64,000 nt of DNA from Cranoglanis bouderius (taxonomy: Eukaryota; Chordata; Actinopteri; Siluriformes; Cranoglanididae): the NCBI GenBank assembly GCA_023630585.1, contig CM042565.1, forward strand, positions 12,536,013-12,600,012. The letters run 5' to 3'. Every line of letters starts with the position of its first letter. The first letter of the stretch is position 1. The notes under the pieces are model-generated. The model ran no database searches. It saw only the letters and a program-made list of their open reading frames with translations, and was not told the DNA's origin. Made by a program: the position numbers and the translations under genes. This document shows positions 56,405 through 64,000 of this stretch, piece after piece.

Positions 56405-56940
56405 ATCGCTTTGGATAAATACTGCCAAATAATTGCATAAATGTGAATGTAAATCATTGTAAAACATTGATGCTTGCCTACAAAGCCAAAAGTGGAACAG
56501 CACCCTCTTATCTTAGAGCTCTCATCACCCCACGCACCGCACCACGCTCCTTCAGGTCAACAAGCACTGCTCAACTGGTCCCACCCTCTCTCAGGATGCA
56601 AGGTAGATCTGCCTCACGACTTTTCTCTGTTCTGGCACCAAGGTGGTGGAATGAACTTCCCATCAATGTCAGAACAGCTGAGTCGCTGGCTATCTTCAAG
56701 AACGCCTAAAGACATACCTCTTTCTTAAATACTTACCCCTTGATAATTAGTGTTTTCTTCTTCTTCAAAAAAAAAAAACCTCCTAACAGTTGCTCTCTTT
56801 TCAACAGGTTTGTGTTCAGTGCACTTCGTTGTAGTCGTACGAACCAGAAATGAAGTATTCATTGATGGAGAATTTAAAGCACTCTTGTACGTCGCTCTGG
56901 ATAAGGGCGTCTGCTAAATGCTATAAATGTAAATGTAAAT
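56405..56940 (+). mobile_element. L2-type LINE 3' end
   Basis: A frame at 56443-56709 reads LMLAYKAKSGTAPSYLRALI, ..SRLFSVLAPRWWNELPINVR, the C-terminal end of an L2-clade reverse transcriptase protein. The 3' UTR ends GTCGCTCTGGATAAGGGCGT, CTGCTAAATGC and short AAATGT repeats. The 5' part is missing, as usual for LINE insertions. A related tail precedes it at 56405-56455. Confidence 0.8.
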
Positions 56941-57035
56941 CTTGTCTGCTTTCATATCTATCAGGCCTGATTTTGTCTGGCTGAGACTTAGTCAATAATT
57001 TGCTACGACATGGTGAAACATGTAAGGGTTTAAAC

Positions 57036-57149
57036 CTGAGTGAGAAGATGGTTCTGGTCCTTCAGTCTCTGGATGGCCTATGGAGGAGCAGGAACAGGCG
57101 GGACACTGGGGGAGAAGGTAGAAGACTGTGCACTCTGGGACGGGAATGA
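57036..57149 (-). pseudogene. Coiled-coil protein gene, penultimate exon, duplicate copy D1, with stop
   Basis: 114 nt between TTCTTTGGCAG and CAG|GTTTAA. Codon 24 is TAG (57078-57080) where copy D2 has CAG. The rest reads like D2: AQSSTFSPSVPPVPAPP, then AIQRLKDQNHLLTQ. The phase is 0 on both sides. Confidence 0.78.
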
Positions 57150-57199
57150 CTGCCAAAGAAGAGAAAATATTATATACAGTATATATTTTAATTTTTCAT

Positions 57200-57355
57200 T
57201 TTACGTTTACAGCATTTGGCAGACGCCCTTATCCAGAGCAACTTACAGTTATTTCATTTATACATCTGAGCAATTGAGTGTTAAGGGCCTTGCTCAAGGG
57301 CCCAACAGTGGCGGCTTGGCGGTGCTGGGATTTGAACTCACGACCTTCCGTGCTG
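57200..57355 (-). repeat. tRNA-derived SINE with L2 tail
   Basis: On the minus strand GTGAGTTCAAATCCCAGCAC gives a B-box, followed by GGGCCCTTGAGCAAGGCCCT and the tail TTGCTCTGGATAAGGGCGTC. It shares the tail with the LINE at 56405-56940 and would depend on such an L2 for retroposition. Confidence 0.7.
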
Positions 57356-57559
57356 CTGCCCATTTTCATTGTAGTACATTACTAGTATTTAAAAAACATT
57401 TACAAAACGCTAATGTCAGAATGAAATATTGCAGTTAGAAATAATAATCAGGCAGTGGCACTGGATTTAATGACTCGAGAGGGAGTATACAGCGCAAACA
57501 TGTGCTTAAGTGTGAAAAAACTGCGACAAAATGCCAGACATAACTCAACTCTGAATATG

Positions 57560-58174
57560 GCCCATCAAACTCGTTCGCCAAACTGTCCCAAAACAACTAT
57601 TTAAATACAGTGAGATAAAGACAATAAAATAACCATTCCAGAGCAGGAAATGAGCTCATTAAGGCAGCAGTTCACATCCTGTAATTTTGGCAGGAGGACA
57701 TTCATTGATTGGATTGTCAGAAAATCCTAAGGACAGAAAGACAGGGATACAAATTAAGCCACATTAGACATGGAAATGCTGGATTTGTAGCGTACACTGT
57801 ATTTATATTATTAATTATTATTATTATTAACCCTAATTCTATTTATTACATTTATTATATAAATTCAATTTTATACCATTATAGTAATGATTTTATAATT
57901 TTATAAATCTTACAATATTTATGGAAACCAGCACACAAAACCCCTTCATGTGATGGTGATAAAAGATTCATTATTCTGCTTTACATTTTCAAATATTTAC
58001 ATTTTTATTTAACTTTGTGAATCAAAACCATCTGACACAGAAACAGGATGTTAAAACACTTTCTGGAATTTGTGCCATGTTGGAAAACAACTTTTTTTTT
58101 TTTTTTATAGAATTTTAATAAAAAGAAAATTCTTGACATAACAGGTAAATATTTATTGGCCCATTGATGTTCTA

Positions 58175-58213
<39 letters not shown>

Positions 58214-59840
58214 ACTATGTGTAGCTACATGGTAGTTGGACCTAGTAAACTAACAACTTACTGTATATCAGTTCACATTTAATCATTTTATTTAATGCAT
58301 GACCATAAATGAACCGATTCATTTCCAAAGGCTTATAACCTCTTGATGAACCATTTGTCTGTACTACTTCTAATCCATCAAGAAGTAATTTAAGTCACCC
58401 AACACCATTCATACTTCACACAGGTGATAGTCCTTCAAGCTATTTTTCAAACTTACACGGTTCTCACATGCCGAACACCACGTGAAGATGTTCGTGTACA
58501 TTCAGAAAATACAGAGAAAATAAAACCGCTTTCCTCCTTTGAAGATCTTTTACTTTCAAAGCACTGCACTTGCTCAGAGTCTTTTCCACATGCAAATATC
58601 CTTCTTGCCTCATGCCTCTAAATTCCCTCTCCATCTCAACTCTGGGACTGCCATATCTGAAAAGAATGTTCTAGCATCAATATACTTCTTAAGACTGAGA
58701 TAACATAGTATCACAAGCAGGATAATGAGAAACTAGTGAGAAATACAGTATGTATGTTTACAGTGAGGCCTTGAACTGATTCAGGAAAGCAGACACAGGA
58801 AGAGATGACTTTACAGTCTTTACAAATAAATCACACTAGACTAAAAAGCTCACTGAGGACTGAATAAACATGTACTCTAGGTCAAACCTACAAGATCACC
58901 AGGTGCCAGGTGTGTTCATTTTGGAGACACCTTTAACAGTATGCAGAACACGGGGTAGTGTTTGTGCAAATAATGTGCAATGGATGAAATTTAGCGTCAG
59001 TCCAATTTTTCACCCATCTGCAAGTCTGCGGTTGAGTTAAATTCTTCTTGTGTCTTTTTTATTTTTTGAGGTGTTCCAGAAAAAGTGTGCTTTGATAGAC
59101 ACTTTCATATTTGTTCCTCTGTAGGTCACGCAAGCACATAAGTGTTAGAAATAATAGAGATTAAGGTTACTATCAATTTCATCATTCTGTCTGATTGTAC
59201 TGTTGGAAACACATAATCCTGTATTGGCTACTACATTGTGTTCAAAAGTTAATAGATCTGAAATTACCAATACAGAATGTTATTAGGGTTAATATGGTGA
59301 GGACCATCACTCTGTTGGACAAGCTGGAGTGAGACCACTTATTTTTGACAGACCAGGGTTCAGTTGTTTGGAGCACATGAGATGACTGACGAACTAATGG
59401 AAAGAAAAAATGTTCCATACCAAATAAGCTAGGTGTGAATGCGCTCTCACGAGTCATTTTTGCATTCCAAAAGTAGTAGCTGGAAAATTCTTATAATGGC
59501 TATATACACAAACATCTAAGGTGCACTAGTCCATGGATTTTTATGTTAGGAGAGTGTTCAGTAAAATGTTTTCCGGTTTTACACTTGTATGTTTGATTCA
59601 TTTGTTCATTCGAAACCAACTGTAAAAACATATTTGAAATGGCCAAACAAATCCTGGCATCTGTTGAAATTTGCGGGTCCATGATTCTTGATCAGGGCTG
59701 AGTTTCCTAACGAATGAAGCATACAATTCATTGTTAAATGGTAGAGCGGGCATCACAATGAACACTCTCTCCCAGTTCCGATCTTTACTTGTCAGTGCTT
59801 GGGAAAGCAAGTCCTGACATTTGCAATGTTCATCATGCTA
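57560..59840. other. Region between D1 and D2, no gene seen
   Basis: AT-rich. A (GT)n microsatellite at 58176-58211 directly precedes a fragment (58212-58345) of the dispersed stem-loop repeat found at 28386, here with a shortened left arm. Frames at 58424-58621 and 59242-59810 show no protein features. Confidence 0.5.
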
Positions 59841-59844
59841 ACAA

Positions 59845-60669
59845 TGGGCCTCATTTATCAATCGTTTTTGTAAAGTTGTGTGTAAATGTTTTTGTAGGGC
59901 ATTACCAAGTGCATTCAAAGTACAGTTGATTTGCATAGTGACACCCACAAAATTCCATAAAAGGCACACAGAAAGCAGTAAAAGAGTGCCCCCTAAAGGC
60001 GGTGTGCACATGAGGCTCAATTATACTTGCTTTTAACTATGTACGTGCAAGATGGCCGCCATGTGTATCCTGCGGCCCGTTCGGAGTGTCAACTGTGCAC
60101 ATCCTCGGAAATTAACGCAGCCGCATGATGCAATACCAGTGTAAACTGTGGGGGCAGTATAGTACCATGTGACACTGTATAAACAACTGAATAAACAAAC
60201 TAATGTTGTGTCTCAAATCACCAACTTATGTACTATTTTAATGAGATATAGAAATTTTGGATCGGACATGCTATCTAGTGGATGTCACTTAATCCTCCAG
60301 ATGTGCACAGATAAGCAGGCAATGTGCAAGTGTGAACTAAATTTTGGTTTTGTTTTGGATTGACTTCTTTCACGTCATTAATTTCAAGCAAGTGAGTTCC
60401 ATAAAATTTAAATTGAAATAAATTAATTAATTAAACTTGACTGTGTAATCCCATATATAAAATTGCAAACGCCAGTCATGCGATTTGAAACTGATCAATT
60501 AAGGTTTACATTAGTGACGGACATTTACACAAACTCAGAAATGTTCATAGTTTACGAACATTTTACCGAACCAAGTGGATTTTCATGAATACCAAATTCC
60601 GTGTGTAAATGCTTGTGTGAACGATTTACGACTAATTTTGTTCGTAGCCAGGCTGATAAATGAGGCCCA
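59845..60669. mobile_element. MITE with TGGGCCTCATTTATCA inverted ends
   Basis: The left end TGGGCCTCATTTATCAATCG (59845) and the right end TGATAAATGAGGCCCA (60669) are inverted; sub-terminal GTAAATG.TT.TGT copies are also inverted. 825 bp, non-coding. The degraded relative is at 6040-6579. Inside, at 60048-60065, CAAGATGGCCGCCATG matches a YY1 site. Confidence 0.8.
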
Positions 60670-61144
60670 GTATGACAAAAGTTCATAATGTGAGCACACT
60701 GAATGTTTCTTTGTCTGAGTGGTTATATGGTGGGTTCAGGAGTGTAAAGATCAGAGGCTAAGCCATAACATTCAGATCCATTCATAAAAAATAAAAAATT
60801 AAAAAGAAGAAAAAAAAAAATTAAACAAAACTTGAAGGTTAAAAAACAATTCAAGCTCAGGCTAAAAGCCACTGATCTGTCAACATCTGTCAGTGCACAA
60901 AACGTGGCAATATTCACACAAAAGTGGTTTAAGTCATACATAAACATAGAGTCGCTCTTGCGTGTGAAGAAATATGTGACATTAAACCTTTGCATGTTTG
61001 CATGCAGTCAAATGAAATCTCATCAGTACACCATGAAAGCAGCAGTCACAATCAAATCCCAGCCTGGTGTATTGAGGGAGTGTTTGCAGTCCTTTGGCTG
61101 AGTAAAAGTGGGATTTGGTTGTGGTTGTGGTCTGATCTGTCTGT

Positions 61145-61273
61145 TCATATGAAGGTCGAGTCGAGGACACTGTTGTCGTGAGCGCTACGAGCTCGGGCTT
61201 CAAATAGTTGCTTAATCAGAGCCGACTTCTCCTGCTCCAACTGGGTAATGCGCTCGCTCTTCTCCGTCACCTC
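61145..61273 (-). CDS. Coiled-coil protein, last exon (copy D2)
   Basis: 129 nt, 42 residues and stop, after acceptor TTGTCTCAG. It reads EVTEKSERITQLEQEKSALI, continues KQLFEARARSAHDN and ends SVLDSTFI. The heptad spacing shows coiled coil; the last residues TFI could serve as a PDZ ligand. Phase 0 at the acceptor fits the exon at 63626-63739. The rest of the gene lies beyond 64000. I recognise the exon as the conserved end of a vertebrate coiled-coil protein but cannot name the gene with confidence. Confidence 0.7.
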   Translation of the reverse strand, partial: EVTEKSERITQLEQEKSALIKQLFEARARSAHDNSVLDSTFI

Positions 61274-61360
61274 CTGAGACAAGAACAAGAAAGGGAAAGT
61301 GAGTCATGATAAAATGTTTTGATAAAGTAATTTTGTATTACACACAGTGCTCAAATCATA

Positions 61361-62925
61361 CAGTTCCCTCCAGAAGTATTGGAACAGCAAGGCTAATTCT
61401 ATTGCTTTCGCTATACATTGAAGACATTTGGGTTTCAAAATCAAGATGAATGAGACGATAGATCAGAATTTCATCTTTAATTTCCTGATATTTACATCTA
61501 GATGTGTTAGACAACTTAGAACATGGCACCTTTGGTGGCATACCACCCAATGGTTATGTGTGCAAAAGTAATGGAACAGACAGTGTTAAAGTAAATAACA
61601 TTTAATATTTGGTTGCATATCCCATCACCAAACCGTTGCATTATTCCTTTGTGATGCTTTTTCAGGCTTTTACTGCAGCTTCTTTCAGTTGTTTATTGTT
61701 TTGGGGGGGTTAAGTTTCCTCTTCAGGAGGTGAAATGTTGCTCAATTGGGTTAAGGTCTGGTGATTGACTTGGTCAGTCTAAAACCTTCCACTTTTCCCC
61801 CTGATGAAGTCCTTTGTTGACTTGGCAGTGCTTTTGGGTCATTGTCTTGTTGCATGATGAAGTTCCTTCCAATTAGATTTTATGCATTTCTCTATAAATT
61901 GGAAGACTGATTGTTTCTGCAGACTTCTGTATTCATTCTGCTGCTACCATCATGAGTTACATCATCCAGACGTCAACATGACCCTGTTCCAGAAGCAGTC
62001 ATGCAAGCCCAAGCCATGACACTACCTCCACCATGCTTGACTGATGAGCTTCTATGTTTTGGATCATGAGCAGGTCCTTTCTTTCTTCACACTTTGGTCT
62101 TTCCATCACTTTGGTAGAGGTTAAGCTTGGTTCCAGAACTTTTGTGGCTCATCTCTGTATTTCTTTGTGAATTCCAATCTGGCCTTCTGATTCTTACTGC
62201 TCATGAGTGGTTTGCATCTTGTGATATGGCCTCTATATTTCTGCACTTGAAGTCTTCTTCAAATGGTGGATTGTGATACCTTCACCCCTGCCCTATGAAG
62301 GTTGTTGGTGAAGTCACTAACTGTTGTTTTTGGGTTTTTCTTCACAGCTCTCACAATGTGTCTGTCATCAACTATTGTTGTTTTCCTTGGCCGACCTGTT
62401 CCACGTCTGGTTGTTAGTACACCATTGGTTTCTTTCTTTTTCAGGACATTCCAAATTGTTTTATTGGCTATGCCCAATGTTTGTGCAATGGCTCTGATAG
62501 ATTTTCTGTCTTTTCTCAGCTTCAAAATGGCTTGCTTTTCTCCCATAGACAGCTCTCTGGTCTTCTTGTTGGTTTATCCTTTGTAACAACAAACGCATTC
62601 TTCACAGGTGAAACCTTGGGCTCAAATCAAGAGTAGACATTCAGAGCTACTAATTTTTAAACATTCAATTTAACAGGGTACCCCTGGGCAGCAAGAAACA
62701 CTACATCAATCAGATGTTCCAATATTTTAGATCACTTGAAAAATTGGTGGATTCAAACAAAATGTTCTAAGCTGTTTAACACATCTAGATGCAAATATGA
62801 GGACATGAAAGCTGAAATTCTGATCTACTGTTCATTTTCATCTTTTGATCTCAAACACAAAGGTCTTCAATGTATAGCAAAAAAAATAATTGGCCTTGCT
62901 GTCTCAATTATTTTGTAGGGGACGG
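61361..62925 (-). mobile_element. Tc1-like transposon (CAGTTCCCTCCAGAAGTATT ends)
   Basis: The left end CAGTTCCCTCCAGAAGTATT and an inverted but worn right end (..TTTTGTAGGGGACGG) are flanked by TA (61359-61360, 62926-62927). Inner matches GAATTTC..GATGAATGAGA and inverse ..TTCATTTTCATCTTTTGATC show long inverted repeats. The D1 copy has the empty site CAAATCATATTTAATCATTT (55850 region), which proves the insertion came after that duplication, or that D1 lost it precisely. Confidence 0.9.
62259..62546 (-). pseudogene. Tc1 transposase remnant, N-terminal part
   Basis: On the minus strand MGEKQAILKLRKDRKSIRAI, AQTLGIANKTIWNVLKKKET and GTGRPRKTTIVDD form the bipartite DNA-binding region of a Tc1 transposase. 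The catalytic half (about 61560-62258) can be followed in scraps but is broken by shifts and stops. Confidence 0.85.
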
Positions 62926-63625
62926 TATTTAATCATTTATTTGCAACATGCATAGCTTCACTTGCTTGGAGATTAGAGTTTGTAGCAAAACTGAAGCAAC
63001 TTGCAGCAATTATTGAGGGACAGTTGAGTACTTGAAAAAGAAAAACACAAGTAATTAATTACTCAATATGTAAGGAATAAAGTTCTTAGAGGCATGTTGT
63101 TATAGAAAAATAATCAGTGGTGCAGTTACTGTTACCACCCAGAGTTGATCATTTTGTTCTGTGTTTTATTCCTCTTATACCACAGCAATTTAACCAATTA
63201 CAATTTTTTATTTATTAATAAACAAATTCATACTTTACATCCATTTATAGTTACATCTACTATTGTTGAATGTCCACGAAAGAAGTTAGTTCCTGTTATT
63301 ACAATTAACTTGAAGTTAATAAGAGAAAATACACAGTCCTCTCTGCTGAGTTGTTACTCTAAAAACAATAACATACTAGAAGATGAAGTTTATTAATATA
63401 AAGTTGTGATTTGCAAGTATAATTCATCTTAGCAAACAAATTAATTCATCTTAGTTGGCATTAAAACTCTTTAAAAATCTGCTTTGAACTGTCTTCATAG
63501 TGAATCACTTTGGATAAATACTGCCAAATAATTGCATGAATGTGAATGTAAATCTTGTCTGCTTTCATATCTATCAGGCCTGATTTGTCTGGCTGAGACA
63601 TGGTGAAACATGTAAGGGTTTAAAC

Positions 63626-63739
63626 CTGAGTGAGAAGATGGTTCTGGTCCTTCAGTCTCTGGATGGCCTGTGGAGGAGCAGGAACAGGCGGGACACTGGG
63701 GGAGAAGGTAGAAGACTGTGCACTCGGAGAGGGGAATGA
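63626..63739 (-). CDS. Coiled-coil protein, penultimate exon (copy D2)
   Basis: 114 nt, 38 codons, no stop. A Ser/Pro-rich stretch (SFPSPSAQSSTFSPSVPPVP) leads into the start of the coiled coil (AIQRLKDQNHLLTQ). The acceptor is TACTTTGGCAG. The donor CAG|GTTTAAAC has the invariant GT but is otherwise weak; both duplicates share it. It is spliced in phase 0 to the exon at 61145-61273 across 2.35 kb that includes a Tc1 element. Confidence 0.7.
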
Positions 63740-64000
63740 CTGCCAAAGTAGGGAAAAGGGTTTTTTTTATTATTCATTTAGATACAATGAATGCCATGGA
63801 ATTGGATATGGAATACAATTTCAGCCAGGAATTTTCATTTTAGTTCATCACTAGCATTTAAAAAATATTTACAAAATGCTAATGTCAGAATGAAATATTG
63901 CAGTTAGAAATAATAATCAGACAGTGGCACTGGATTAACTGCGCAAAAAATGCGACAAAATGCTGCACGCAAATCCTCACTGATGAACTCAACTCTGAAT

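Larger units (their letters stand above)
55177..57560. repeat. Partial gene duplication, copy D1
   Basis: Matches 60748-64000 (D2) apart from insertions: a (TA)n tract (55239-55312) and an L2 LINE end in D1, a Tc1 element in D2. Both contain the last two exons of the same minus-strand gene. Confidence 0.92.
60748..64000. repeat. Partial gene duplication, copy D2 (continues past the right edge)
   Basis: Homologous to D1. Contains the open copies of the two exons and a Tc1 insertion at 61361-62925 for which D1 has the empty site. Confidence 0.92.

Noticed and set aside
56474..56728. Second frame over the L2 end
   Set aside because: Shadow of the L2 protein frame at 56443-56709.

Overview
The window looks like teleost fish genomic DNA. 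It is AT-rich, its genes are split by GT-AG introns with consistent phases, and it is full of Tc1-like transposons, palindromic MITEs, a hAT relic, tRNA-derived SINEs, an L2-type LINE end and a chromovirus/Gypsy-like LTR element, the usual mix of fish genomes. Some of the SINE and MITE types resemble those I associate with catfishes. That is a weak inference, not something the sequence proves.

Layout. (1) 1-8.15 kb, minus strand: the 5' half of a PSD/EFA6-type ARF6 exchange factor gene. Four coding exons can be joined with matching phases (5355-5846, 3506-3578, 1074-2241, 1-66), the last entering the Sec7 domain and running off the left edge. Two possible untranslated first exons lie at about 7.63 and 8.06 kb. 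(2) 8.1-12.6 kb: no gene, with MITEs, a 106-bp tandem duplication and a minisatellite with a palindromic core just upstream of the next promoter. (3) 12.6-17.9 kb, plus strand: a two-exon C2H2 zinc-finger gene with nine fingers and a coiled-coil N terminus. Its intron holds a dead hAT transposon. (4) 15.3-55.1 kb: a tandem triplication (units A, B, C) carrying the zinc-finger exon and an intronless class A GPCR. Unit A holds the working zinc-finger exon and an intact GPCR. Unit B has both genes broken. Unit C has a broken zinc-finger copy but an intact GPCR. B and C share two deletions and several stop codons, so they came from one already damaged ancestor. The GPCR sequence of C nevertheless matches A over most of its length, which points to gene conversion. 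(5) Between A and B (29.4-35.6 kb) a defective Tc1 element has been split by an LTR retrotransposon flanked by the 5-bp duplication GGGAC. Its Gag frame carries a C6H2 zinc finger with the exact spacing of the ribosome-binding finger of methionine aminopeptidase 1, followed by long tandem-repeat tails, and there is no pol. I regard this as the most unusual object in the window. (6) 55.2-64 kb, minus strand: the last two exons of a coiled-coil protein gene, present twice. The right-hand copy is open and the left-hand copy has a stop codon.

There is no operon logic here. The genes are independent vertebrate genes. What ties the region together is duplication, transposon nesting and decay: repeated elements sit at the duplication junctions, and orthologous positions in A, B and C serve as empty-site controls for each insertion.
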